Program-made: the position numbers and the translations under genes | Notes under the pieces: generated by a model | Databases searched by the model: none | What the model was told of the DNA's origin: nothing | Seen by the model: the letters and a program-made list of their open reading frames with translations, nothing else | Shown: in pieces, positions 6,976 to 14,573 of the stretch | How the letters are laid out: each line of letters begins with the position of its first letter | Position numbering within the stretch: the first letter of the stretch is position 1 | DNA from: GCA-020343675 sp964462945 | GTDB lineage: Bacteria; Planctomycetota; Phycisphaerae; Sedimentisphaerales; Anaerobacaceae | Assembly (NCBI GenBank): GCA_964462945.1 | Contig: CAYWZW010000100.1 | Location: 1 to 15,790 of the forward strand | Length of the DNA stretch: 15,790 bases | Reading direction: 5' to 3'

Positions 6976-7593
6976 TCACTCCGCATCGGTTGTTTCACAT
7001 TCCTCCGTTGGCTCCGTTTTCTGTTGCTGATCTGTGTCTTGTGCCGGCAATTTGTTGACGATCACTCGGCTTGGCCGGATGACCCTGCCGTTCAGTTTAT
7101 ATCCCTTCTGGAATTCCTCCAACACAACGCCCTCTTCTTTTTCGGGATTGGCCTGTTGCGTCATGGCCTCGTGTACAGCGGGATCAAATTTTTCACCTAA
7201 CGTTCCTATTTGCTCGACGTTGTGCGATTTCAGAATGTCGAGAAACTGGTCGTAGATAATCCGGATGCCCTTGACGAGCACGTCCACGCTCTCCGCTGAG
7301 CGTGCATTTTGGAGGGTATGCTCGAAACTATCTAAAGCCGGCAGCAGTGACTTAATGATCCGTTCTTTTTCGTAGCCGACGGTATCGGCGATTTGCTTGG
7401 GCGCACGCTTTTGGAAATTCGTGTAGTCGGCGCTGACACGCTGGAGCTTTCCAAAAAGCTCATCCTTCTCTTTCTGCAGAGACTCTACCGTGGCATGAAG
7501 TTCTTCCAACTCGTCTTTCCGTGCCTCATGCTCTGTGTGGTTCGCATCATGCGAATCTTCATCTTTTGGCTCGTCTGTTTTCCTGTGTTTCAT
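6976..7593 (-). CDS. grpE: Nucleotide exchange factor GrpE
   Basis: A 205-residue cytoplasmic co-chaperone that releases ADP from DnaK. The N-terminal third is charged, then a long coiled coil is predicted (about 25-75; DELEELHATVESLQKEKDEL). The family signature follows: DYTNFQKRA, LLPALDSFEHTL, then EKFDPAVHEAMTQQ and YKLNGRVIRPSRVIVNK. The last 20 residues are acidic and Gln/Thr-rich. Its ATG overlaps the dnaJ stop by one base (TGATG) and its own stop overlaps or abuts the FmdB gene, so translation of all three is coupled. The order dnaJ-grpE is less usual than grpE-dnaK-dnaJ, and dnaK is absent from the window. Confidence 0.96.
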   Translation of the reverse strand: MKHRKTDEPKDEDSHDANHTEHEARKDELEELHATVESLQKEKDELFGKLQRVSADYTNFQKRAPKQIADTVGYEKERIIKSLLPALDSFEHTLQNARSAESVDVLVKGIRIIYDQFLDILKSHNVEQIGTLGEKFDPAVHEAMTQQANPEKEEGVVLEEFQKGYKLNGRVIRPSRVIVNKLPAQDTDQQQKTEPTEECETTDAE

Positions 7594-8723
7594 CAGTCGT
7601 TACCAAAATGCTTTTTCAGTTTCTCGAAGAAGCCTACGGATTGAGGAGAAACACGCTTGTTTTCAGTTTTGGCGAATTCTCTAAGCAGTTGCTGCTGCTC
7701 GTCACTGAGCCTCGTTGGGGTCTCAATCGTGATTTGCACGAGCTGGTCGCCGGTTCGGTGTGTCCGCACATCGGGCAGCCCCTGGCCCTTTATCCTGAAG
7801 ATGCTGCCATACTGGGTCCCGGGCGGGACCTTCAACATCTGGGTCCCGTTAATGCTCGGCACGTCAATCGTCGCCCCCAGAGCAGCCTGCGTGAAGCTTA
7901 TCGGAACAACCGCAATCAGGTCATTCCCATCACGGTGGAGAAACTCGTGCGGCTTGACTCTGACGTAGCAGTAGAGGTCGCCTTTTGGCCCCCCGCCCCG
8001 ACCGGGCTCTCCTTCGTTGGCAACTCTTATACCCTGTCCCTCGTGAACGCCGGGCGGTATCTTGATATTGACGGTTCTTTTTTTGGGGATTCTGCCGGTG
8101 CCCCTGCACTGCTTGCAGGGGTTGGTAATAACCTGGCCGCTGCCGCCACATTGCCCGCAGGTCGAGACCATCTGGAAGAAGCCGCCCCCTCGTGCGACCT
8201 GCCCCGTCCCGCCGCAGGCCGGACAACGCCCCGGCGAGCTTCCCTTGGCGCAGCCGCTGCCGTTGCATTCGCTGCACGTATCCTGGCGAGTAAACTCGAT
8301 GGTCTTTTCGGCGCCTTTGGCGATGTCGTCGAGGGTCAGCTCGACCGCGGTTTCAAGGTCGTATCCCCGAGTGGGTCCGGCCCGCTGGCCTGACCTCCTG
8401 CCCCGTCCCCCGAAGATTCCGCCGAAAAAATCGTCGAAACCGAACATGCTGAAGATGTCTTCGACGTTCATTCGGGAGAAGTCGTGCATGCTGGAACCGC
8501 GCAGGCCTTCGTGTCCGAACTGGTCGTAGCTCCGCCGCTTGTCCTGGTCGCTCAGAACCTCGTAGGCCTCGGCACATTCCTTGAACTTGGCTTCAGCGTC
8601 TTTATCATTCGGGTTCTTGTCCGGATGATACTTCATCGCCATGCGCCGATAGGCACGCTTGATCTCATCAGCGGAAGCATTCTTGCCTACGCCCAAGACT
8701 TCATAATAATCCCGTTTGGCCAT
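7593..8723 (-). CDS. dnaJ: Chaperone protein DnaJ
   Basis: A full-length (376-residue) type I Hsp40. The J domain spans about 1-70 with HPD at 33-35, which stimulates DnaK ATPase. A Gly/Phe-rich linker follows (about 74-120; FGFDDFFGGIFGG). The zinc-binding region, about 150-210, has all four CxxCxGxG repeats (CSECNGSG, CPACGGTG, CGQCGGSG, CKQCRGTG). The substrate-binding C-terminal part begins with VNIKIPPGVHEGQGIRV. The start has no obvious Shine-Dalgarno. The gene lies 72 bases after groEL1 on the same strand, so it may be cotranscribed with groES-groEL1. Its DnaK partner is encoded elsewhere. Confidence 0.97.
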   Translation of the reverse strand: MAKRDYYEVLGVGKNASADEIKRAYRRMAMKYHPDKNPNDKDAEAKFKECAEAYEVLSDQDKRRSYDQFGHEGLRGSSMHDFSRMNVEDIFSMFGFDDFFGGIFGGRGRRSGQRAGPTRGYDLETAVELTLDDIAKGAEKTIEFTRQDTCSECNGSGCAKGSSPGRCPACGGTGQVARGGGFFQMVSTCGQCGGSGQVITNPCKQCRGTGRIPKKRTVNIKIPPGVHEGQGIRVANEGEPGRGGGPKGDLYCYVRVKPHEFLHRDGNDLIAVVPISFTQAALGATIDVPSINGTQMLKVPPGTQYGSIFRIKGQGLPDVRTHRTGDQLVQITIETPTRLSDEQQQLLREFAKTENKRVSPQSVGFFEKLKKHFGND

Positions 8724-8795
8724 CGTGCCGTATCTCGTGACTCGTCACTCGCAGCCCGAAATCCGGGCCGGCGTTCACAGACCGTCGAAAAGGTC

Positions 8796-10415
8796 CTATC
8801 TTACCGACCCTGGTATAGGCTCTTCGTCTTTGTCCTTATCTTTCAGCTCGGTCACTAATACGCTTGTCGTCAGCATCAAGCCTGCCACCGAAGCAGCCAT
8901 TTCCAGGGCGGTTCGGGCGACCTTTGCCGGGTCGATAATTCCAGCCTTGAACATATCGACGAACTGGCCCGTATTGGCGTCGTAGCCGATGTTCTTGCCC
9001 TTTTCGAGAAGCTGAGCAACGATGACATCGCCCTTTTCTCCTGAGTTTTCTGCAATTTGCGATGTCGGCGCTTTGAGCGCGTTGATGACGATGTCATAGC
9101 CGATCTTCTCATCGCCTTTGGCTTTCGCTTTGGCTTTCTCTACTTCGGGGATCGCACGGAGGAACACGACACCACCACCGGCGACGACGCCTTCCTCGGC
9201 TGCGGCCCGCGTGGCGTGAAGCGCGTCGTCCAACAGGTCCTTGCGCTCCTTCATTTCTGCCTCGGTTGCGGCGCCCGCATTGATGACGGCCACTCCGCCG
9301 GTCAGCTTGGCCAAACGTTCCTGCAGCTTCTCGCGGTCGTAATCACTGGTTGTCTTTTCGATTTGATTGCGGATTTGATCGCAGCGGGCGGTCACATCCT
9401 TTTTCTTGCCGGCTCCTTCGATGATCGTCGTCCTTTCCTTGTCCACAACGATTTTCTTCGCCTGGCCTAATTGCGACAGCTCGATGCTTTCGAGCTTGAT
9501 GCCCAAATCTTCAGTGATGACCTGTCCGCCGGTCGCGATGCCTATATCGGCCAACATCGCCTTTCTGCGGTCGCCAAACCCCGGAGCCTTGACCGCACAG
9601 GTCTTCAACACGCCCTGAAGCCGGTTGATAACCAGCGCCGCCAGGGCCTCGCCCTCGACGTCTTCGGCGATAATCAGAAGCGGCCGGCCCACCTGGGCGA
9701 CTCTCTCAAGCAGCGGGATAAGCTCGCGAATGTTCGATATTTTCTTTTCATTCAGCAGGATATAAGCATCCTCAAGAATCGCCTCGAGCGTATCGGCGTT
9801 CGTCATGAAGTACGGCGAGATATACCCTTTGTCGAACTGCATCCCTTCGACAACGGTCAGCTCGGTTTCCATCCCTTTGCCCTCTTCGACCTCAATGACG
9901 CCTTCCCGGCCGACCGCGTCCATCGCCTCAGCCAGCTTCTCACCGACAGAGGCGTCGTTGTTTGCACTGATCGTCGCCACCTTTGCGATGTCGTCGTGGC
10001 CTTTTACCGGGACGCTGGCCGAACGGATGTATTTCGTGGCCGCTTCCGCCGCTTTGCTGATTCCCCGCTGAATGGCCATCGGGTTAGCGCCGGCGGTCAC
10101 GTGTCTCAAGCCCTCAGTGTAGATCGCCTCCGCCAGGACCGTGGACGTTGTCGTCCCATCACCGACAATGTCGGATGTCTTGCTGGCGACCTCATTGACC
10201 ATCTTCGCCCCCATGTTCTTGAACGGCTCGGGCAGCTCGATTTCTTTGCTGACCGAAACACCGTCTTTTGTCACCTTCGGAGAGCCCCAGCTCTTGTGCA
10301 GAATAACGTTTCTGCCGGTCGGCCCGAGCGTGATTTTCACGGCTTCGGCCAACTGGGACAGACCCTCTTTGAGCTGTGCTCGCGCCGCATCGTCAAACAT
10401 TAATTGTTTCGCCAT
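8796..10415 (-). CDS. groL: Chaperonin GroEL, paralogue 1 (no Gly-Met tail)
   Basis: A 539-residue 60-kDa chaperonin subunit, full length. The nucleotide-binding signature GDGTTT lies at 85-90, and the equatorial and apical segments are all present (VTKDGVSV, GYISPYFMTN, LLIIAEDVEGEALA, VKAPGFGDRRKAML, DDALHATRA). The C-terminus ends in a Lys/Asp stretch and EEPIPGSVR instead of the GGM repeats that usually line the central cavity floor. An AGAGGAAAT sequence before the ATG is a good ribosome site. The gene follows groES by 76 bases, so this is the canonical groES-groEL pair. The tail loss suggests altered cavity chemistry; ATPase residues look intact. Confidence 0.97.
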   Translation of the reverse strand: MAKQLMFDDAARAQLKEGLSQLAEAVKITLGPTGRNVILHKSWGSPKVTKDGVSVSKEIELPEPFKNMGAKMVNEVASKTSDIVGDGTTTSTVLAEAIYTEGLRHVTAGANPMAIQRGISKAAEAATKYIRSASVPVKGHDDIAKVATISANNDASVGEKLAEAMDAVGREGVIEVEEGKGMETELTVVEGMQFDKGYISPYFMTNADTLEAILEDAYILLNEKKISNIRELIPLLERVAQVGRPLLIIAEDVEGEALAALVINRLQGVLKTCAVKAPGFGDRRKAMLADIGIATGGQVITEDLGIKLESIELSQLGQAKKIVVDKERTTIIEGAGKKKDVTARCDQIRNQIEKTTSDYDREKLQERLAKLTGGVAVINAGAATEAEMKERKDLLDDALHATRAAAEEGVVAGGGVVFLRAIPEVEKAKAKAKGDEKIGYDIVINALKAPTSQIAENSGEKGDVIVAQLLEKGKNIGYDANTGQFVDMFKAGIIDPAKVARTALEMAASVAGLMLTTSVLVTELKDKDKDEEPIPGSVR

Positions 10416-10491
10416 TTTTATTTCCTCTTCTCAATGACCACCTGTTGTCTTTTTGCTCTTTCCTGCGTGCGTTTGAGTCCGACGCAACCTT

Positions 10492-10782
10492 TCATTTTTC
10501 AACGATTCCAAGAACGTCACTTTCCCTGAGAATGACATACTTTTCGCCGTCGATTTCAACGTCGCTTCCGATGTATTTGGCGTAGATCACTTCGTCCTTG
10601 TCCTTCACGGACATCTTGGCCCGCGTGCCGTCATCAAGCACCTTGCCGGGCCCGATGGCGACGACCGTACCGATCTGTGGTTTTTCCTTTGCCGTGTCCG
10701 GCAGAATGATCCCGCCTGCGGTCTTCTCTTCAGCTTCCGATTGTTTAATGACAATTCTATCATCCAGAGGTCTAAGTTTCAT
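10492..10782 (-). CDS. groS: Co-chaperonin GroES
   Basis: A 96-residue lid protein that caps GroEL. The family layout is clear: LRPLDDRIVIKQ at the N-terminus, the mobile loop around residues 17-30 with GGIILPDTAKEKP carrying the GroEL-contacting IIL, then GTVVAIGPGK and the C-terminal VILRESDVLGIVE. AAGGAG lies six bases before the ATG. It starts 40 bases after the fucosidase stop, with no room for an independent promoter outside that gene's 3' end. It is the only GroES visible beside two GroEL genes. Confidence 0.97.
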   Translation of the reverse strand: MKLRPLDDRIVIKQSEAEEKTAGGIILPDTAKEKPQIGTVVAIGPGKVLDDGTRAKMSVKDKDEVIYAKYIGSDVEIDGEKYVILRESDVLGIVEK

Positions 10783-10822
10783 AACTCACTCCTTATCTAT
10801 TTTGTCTCCACTGATTGATTAC

Positions 10823-12262
10823 TCACTTGTTTTTGATTTCCAGCACAACAACTGTGTCGATCTTATCCGGCGCCTCCCCCGGCACGGTCACAACGATCCT
10901 GTCCTCATCATCTCGCGCCACAGCGAGCCTGGCGCGTTTCTTGTCAGCCAGTAAGTAGGCCTTCCTGACCTCGTCTTTGAGGCCGGGCACTTCGAGCTTG
11001 CCGTTTGTCGGCCAATCGAATACGTGAAGGTACAACTTGCCGGGCTTTGCTGTACACCGGCCCCAGGGAACCTCGCCGAGCGGGCTGGCCGTCGTGCCAT
11101 GAATGCTCTGGCCGTTGACCTTCATCCATTCGCCCACAGCGGCCAATCGCTCAACGCTGCGGCCGGGAATGAGACCTTCGCCGGTAGGTCCGACGTTCAA
11201 GAGGAAATTGCCGCCTTTGCTGGCAATGTCTGCCAGCTTGCGAATCAGGTCCTCGGGCGATTTCCAATTATGGTCATAGGACTTGTAGCCCCAGGTGTCG
11301 TTCATCGTCATGCAGGATTCCCAGTCCACGCCGGGCAGACCTTTGGCCGGAATCTGCTGTTCGGGAGTGCCGAAGTCGCCGGCGTACTCCTGGTCGCCTT
11401 TGCTCAGGCCTTCCATTCCCTTGCGGCCCTTGCCGACGCGGTTGTTGACGATGATGTTCGGCTGAAGGTCTCGGACATAATTATACAGGTCCTTGCCCTG
11501 CGGTTCGGTCCAGTCTCCTATCCATTCGCCGTCGAACCACAACACGCCGAGAGGCCCGTAGTTGGTGATGAGCTCCTTGAGCTGCGGCTTCATATAGTTC
11601 TCGGCGTAGCGCGCGAAATTAGGATTCGAGCGTTTAGTGTCGTTGTAGTTCGGGTAAAAAGCAGCCTGGGCGTCAGGATGGTGCCAGTCCATGATCGAGT
11701 GGTAGAAGCAAAGCCTGACGCCATGTTTCTTGCACGCTTTCTTTAATTCCCCGAGCACATCGCGTTTGAACGGCGTCGCATCGACGATGTCGTAGTCGGT
11801 CACCTTCGAATCCCACAGGCAGAATCCATCGTGATGCTTGCTGGTAATGACGATGTATTTCATCCCGGCGCTCTTGGCGATACGCACCCACTCATCTGCG
11901 TCGAACTTGACCGGATTGAACTGCTTGGCGAGCTGTTCATACTCGGAGACCGGAATATCGGCTCGCTCCATAATCCACTCGCCGATGCCGGGGATCTGTT
12001 TGCCCTTCCACTCGCCTGCCGGCACGGCGTAGAGCCCCCAGTGGATAAACATACCGAAGCGGGCCTCACGCCACCATTTCATCCGCTCATCTTTGCTCAG
12101 CGTGCGTTTGCCGCCGAGCAAATCGACACGCGGCGATTGGGTCGTGTCTTGCCGGCAGCCTGCGATCCACAGCACGCACAAAGCAGCGCTTATTATCGCC
12201 GGGTAGATCCTGAGTCTGACTGTATCCTTTTGATCGTGTGACCGGGTCGTTTTCTCGTCCAT
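10823..12262 (-). CDS. GH29 alpha-L-fucosidase, lipoprotein
   Basis: A 479-residue enzyme expected to release terminal L-fucose from glycans by a retaining mechanism. A membrane segment (about 18-35) ends in the lipobox IAGC with Cys36, so the mature protein should be lipid-anchored. GH29 motifs follow: ARFGMFIHWGLY (67-78), SKHHDGFCLWDS (141-152), the catalytic nucleophile Asp244 in VLWFDGEW, WESCMTMNDTWGY (314-326) and GGNFLLNVGP (350-359). A C-terminal beta-sandwich follows (about 410-479). The start is ATG 12262 because AAGGAGG lies seven bases upstream; the reading frame is open to 12358, but that extension lacks a signal or site. It lies between groEL2 and groES on the same strand, an unexpected place for an exported glycosidase. 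Confidence 0.93.
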   Translation of the reverse strand: MDEKTTRSHDQKDTVRLRIYPAIISAALCVLWIAGCRQDTTQSPRVDLLGGKRTLSKDERMKWWREARFGMFIHWGLYAVPAGEWKGKQIPGIGEWIMERADIPVSEYEQLAKQFNPVKFDADEWVRIAKSAGMKYIVITSKHHDGFCLWDSKVTDYDIVDATPFKRDVLGELKKACKKHGVRLCFYHSIMDWHHPDAQAAFYPNYNDTKRSNPNFARYAENYMKPQLKELITNYGPLGVLWFDGEWIGDWTEPQGKDLYNYVRDLQPNIIVNNRVGKGRKGMEGLSKGDQEYAGDFGTPEQQIPAKGLPGVDWESCMTMNDTWGYKSYDHNWKSPEDLIRKLADIASKGGNFLLNVGPTGEGLIPGRSVERLAAVGEWMKVNGQSIHGTTASPLGEVPWGRCTAKPGKLYLHVFDWPTNGKLEVPGLKDEVRKAYLLADKKRARLAVARDDEDRIVVTVPGEAPDKIDTVVVLEIKNK

Positions 12263-12269
12263 TTTTTTG

Positions 12270-12276
12270 CCTCCTT
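12270..12276 (-). promoter_or_regulatory. Ribosome binding site deciding the fucosidase start
   Basis: On the minus strand AAGGAGG precedes ATG 12262 by seven bases, a near-perfect anti-16S match. It places the start directly before the lipoprotein signal and rules out a start at 12358. Confidence 0.8.
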
Positions 12277-12370
12277 GTTGCGGTGAGCTTTGCCAAATCG
12301 CAGCGGCACTCGCGCGGAACCTCAAATCCGTTTGGGGCGCAACGCAAGTGAGTCTCACTCTCGGGCCTCC

Positions 12371-14020
12371 TTACATCATATCCATATCTTCGCCGTAGCC
12401 GCCGCCCGGTCCGCCGCCGGGCCGCCCTGCCTCTTTTTCTTTCGGCTTCTCGGTAACCAGGCAATCCGTTGTCAACAGCAGGCCGGCGATACTCACGGCG
12501 TTCTGCAGCGCGATCCGGGTCACCTTTGCCGGGTCGATGACGCCGGCATCCAGCAGGTCTTCGTATTGGTCGGTGGCGGCATTGTAGCCGAAGCCGCCTT
12601 TGCCTTCCGTCACTTTGTTGACCACGAGATTCGCCGTGGCTCCGGCGTTGTACGCGATATAGTAACAGGGCGTTGAAAGTGCCTTGGCCAGAATATCGGC
12701 GCCGGTTTGCTCGTCGCCTTCGAGATTCAGTTTCTTGACGGCGTCGATGCATCGAATCAGCGCCACACCGCCGCCCGGCACGATCCCTTCTTCGATTGCC
12801 GCCCGGGTGGCATGGAGAGCGTCTTCAATGCGGGCCTTCTTTTCTTTCATGGCCGCTTCACCGGCCGCTCCGACGTTGATTTGAGCCACACCGCCCGTCA
12901 GTTTGGCCAACCGTTCCTGGAGCTTTTCACGGTCATAATCGCTGGTTGTGACGTCTATCTCATCTTTTATCTGCTTGATTCTTCCGCTAATGGCTTCCCG
13001 GCCGCCCGCTCCTTCGACGATGATCGTATCATCATTGTCGATGGTCACTTTCTTGGCCTGGCCGAGCTGCTTGATGCTGATGTTTTCCATCTCGATTCCC
13101 AAATCCTTGAAAATCGGCTCGGCCCCCGTCAAGACTGCTATATCCTGCAGCATGGCTTTCCTGCGGTCGCCGTAGCCGGGAGCCTTCACGGCGGCAACTT
13201 GCAGGATGCCTCTCAGTTTGTTAACCACCAAAGTCGCCAATGCCTCGCTTTCAACGTCTTCGGCGATGATCAGCAATGGCTTCCTGGCTTTGGCAACTTT
13301 CTCAAGCAGCGGCACAAGCTTGGCCACGTTACTGATTTTCTCTTCGTAAACGAGGATGAGCGGCTTTTCCAACTCACAGACCATGTGATCAGGGTCGGTT
13401 ACAAAATGCGGCGAAAGATACCCGCGGTCGAACTGCATCCCTTCCAGGAACTCGACGGTCGTCTCAAAACTCTTGCCTTCTTCGACGGTGATAACACCGT
13501 CCTTGCCGACACGTTGGAAAGCATCCGCCATGATTTTGCCGATTTCGGCATCGTTGTTGGCTGACACTGAAGCGATACTAATGATGTCATTGGCCTTGGT
13601 GATATCGATCGGCTTGGCCAGCGAAGCAAGCTTGTCAGTGACAACCTGAGCGGCCTTCTGCATACCCCGGTTCAGCGCCATGGCGTCAGCGCCTGCTGCA
13701 AGGTTCTTGTAAGCTTCTCTGAAAAGCGCCTCAGTCAGGACGGTAGCGGTTGTCGTGCCGTCGCCGGCGATTTTCGAGGTCTTGCTTGCGGCTTCTCTAA
13801 CCAGTTTTGCACCGAGGTTCTCGTTCTTGTCTATAAGGTCAATTTCCTCGGCAACAGTAACGCCGTCTTTGGTCACGGTCGGGCCGCCCCAGCTCTTGTC
13901 GATGACGGCGTTCCGCCCTTTAGGACCGAGCGTCGCCCTCACCGCCGCTGCCAGCTTCTGCACGCCGGCCAAAAGCTTCGTACGGGCCTCGGATTCAAAT
14001 GCCAATTCTTTAACTGCCAT
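12371..14020 (-). CDS. groL: Chaperonin GroEL, paralogue 2 (Gly-rich tail)
   Basis: A second full-length 60-kDa chaperonin (549 residues). GDGTTT is at 86-91; VTKDGVTV, VKAPGYGDRRKAML and EDALHATRA are present. The C-terminus is Gly-rich and ends GYGEDMDMM, close in kind to the usual GGM tail but with Pro and Tyr. Two apical positions differ from E. coli GroEL: the GYLSPYF motif reads GYLSPHF (His205), and the helix H region reads KLVPLLE. These positions contact substrate and GroES in E. coli. It lies upstream of the fucosidase and groES on the same strand, with GGAGG nine bases before the ATG. It is likely a specialised or stress-related paralogue; which of the two is the housekeeping copy is unclear. 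Confidence 0.96.
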   Translation of the reverse strand: MAVKELAFESEARTKLLAGVQKLAAAVRATLGPKGRNAVIDKSWGGPTVTKDGVTVAEEIDLIDKNENLGAKLVREAASKTSKIAGDGTTTATVLTEALFREAYKNLAAGADAMALNRGMQKAAQVVTDKLASLAKPIDITKANDIISIASVSANNDAEIGKIMADAFQRVGKDGVITVEEGKSFETTVEFLEGMQFDRGYLSPHFVTDPDHMVCELEKPLILVYEEKISNVAKLVPLLEKVAKARKPLLIIAEDVESEALATLVVNKLRGILQVAAVKAPGYGDRRKAMLQDIAVLTGAEPIFKDLGIEMENISIKQLGQAKKVTIDNDDTIIVEGAGGREAISGRIKQIKDEIDVTTSDYDREKLQERLAKLTGGVAQINVGAAGEAAMKEKKARIEDALHATRAAIEEGIVPGGGVALIRCIDAVKKLNLEGDEQTGADILAKALSTPCYYIAYNAGATANLVVNKVTEGKGGFGYNAATDQYEDLLDAGVIDPAKVTRIALQNAVSIAGLLLTTDCLVTEKPKEKEAGRPGGGPGGGYGEDMDMM

Positions 14021-14362
14021 AATTGCTTGCCTCCATAAATTGACTGCCTGATAGAAAACTCAATTGTTAATCCATTGACAATTCAGCACTTACAGTAATG
14101 TCGCATTTCATTTGTCTGTTCGGCCTGTTTTTCTTGTGCAATTTCTGTTGAAGTAGCAAAGAATATACCAGCTTCCGATTGCCCAAAGCGCTATTTTGGC
14201 GGATCTGCGATAAATACCTTCTTGACAAGTGATTATGCAACACAAAAATCAAATTCACAGCAAGCAGTGCCTCGGTCTGCCCCAGGAGAAGGTGCCAATT
14301 TTGGCACTGATATGGGCCTTCCCACGCCAAGTTGACAGGTTTGGCATTGTTCGGGAGGGAAT
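14021..14362. other. Intergenic stretch upstream of groEL2
   Basis: This part of the divergent gap should hold the groEL2 promoter on the minus strand. No CIRCE repeat (TTAGCACTC-N9-GAGTGCTAA) and no clear sigma-32-type or -35/-10 pair is visible on that strand. On the + strand TTGACA occurs at 14222 and 14332 without convincing -10 partners. Short frames here show no recognisable protein. The only notable structure is the dyad at 14292-14307. Confidence 0.5.
14292..14307. promoter_or_regulatory. Dyad GTGCCAA-TT-TTGGCAC
   Basis: Seven-base arms separated by two bases form a near-perfect inverted repeat about 270 bases upstream of groEL2. It could be an operator for the chaperone cluster or the divergent LamG gene. 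It also superficially recalls the TGGCAC half of a sigma-54 promoter, but the matching TTGC half is not at the right distance. Confidence 0.35.
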
Positions 14363-14573
14363 GTCAGGATAAGAGTTTTGCAAAATTGAAGTTAGGCATA
14401 TATTATTTCAGGAAATCGATTTCACGATTTTCTGAAAATAATCGGGCACCGTATCGTAACATATTGTCGAGTCAAACGTTGCGCGTCGTATTTTAGAAAG
14501 AAAAAATCGAAAGAGAAGATTTTTTCTTTCCAAAAGTATGCCTAACTTCAATTTTGCAAAAGTTTAGTCAGGA
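14363..14573. mobile_element. MITE-like non-autonomous element with 7-bp target duplication
   Basis: A 197-bp element (14370-14566) is bounded by GTCAGGA direct repeats (14363-14369 and 14567-14573). Near its ends are perfect 25-bp inverted repeats (14376-14400 and 14537-14561, beginning TTTTGCAAAATTGAAG). The outermost bases TAAGAG and GTTTA extend the symmetry imperfectly. Inside are two hairpins: 14402-14442 (arms ATTATTTCAG and CTGAAAATAAT plus AAATCG/CGATTT) and a perfect 13-bp stem at 14496-14508 / 14518-14530 (GAAAGAAAAAATC). No protein is encoded, so a transposase would have to act in trans. The AT-rich composition differs from neighbouring genes. It lies between the divergent groEL2 and LamG genes. 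Confidence 0.8.

Noticed and set aside
8754..8768. GCCCG-N5-CGGGC hairpin between groEL1 and dnaJ
   Set aside because: Only five base pairs and no T-run on the minus strand; not a credible terminator.
9471..10403. Long + strand open frame (310 codons) opposite groEL1
   Set aside because: It is antisense to a clear GroEL gene and its product resembles no family; the open frame comes from codon bias. The same applies to frames opposite dnaJ (7521-8393), the fucosidase (11024-11746) and groEL2 (12707-13564).
12263..12358. Upstream extension of the fucosidase
   Set aside because: The ATG at 12262 has a near-perfect Shine-Dalgarno and precedes the lipoprotein signal; the extension has neither.
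12347..12359. 13-base palindrome AGTGAGTCTCACT between groEL2 and the fucosidase
   Set aside because: Short, central mismatch leaves almost no loop, no U-run follows on the minus strand; not enough to call a terminator or operator.
14303..14320. Sigma-54 promoter suggested by TTGGCACTG
   Set aside because: The -12 TTGC element is not at the required spacing on either strand.
14067..14330. Minus-strand 87-codon frame in the groEL2 leader
   Set aside because: No ribosome site or known motif, and it contains the dyad at 14292-14307; composition looks non-coding.
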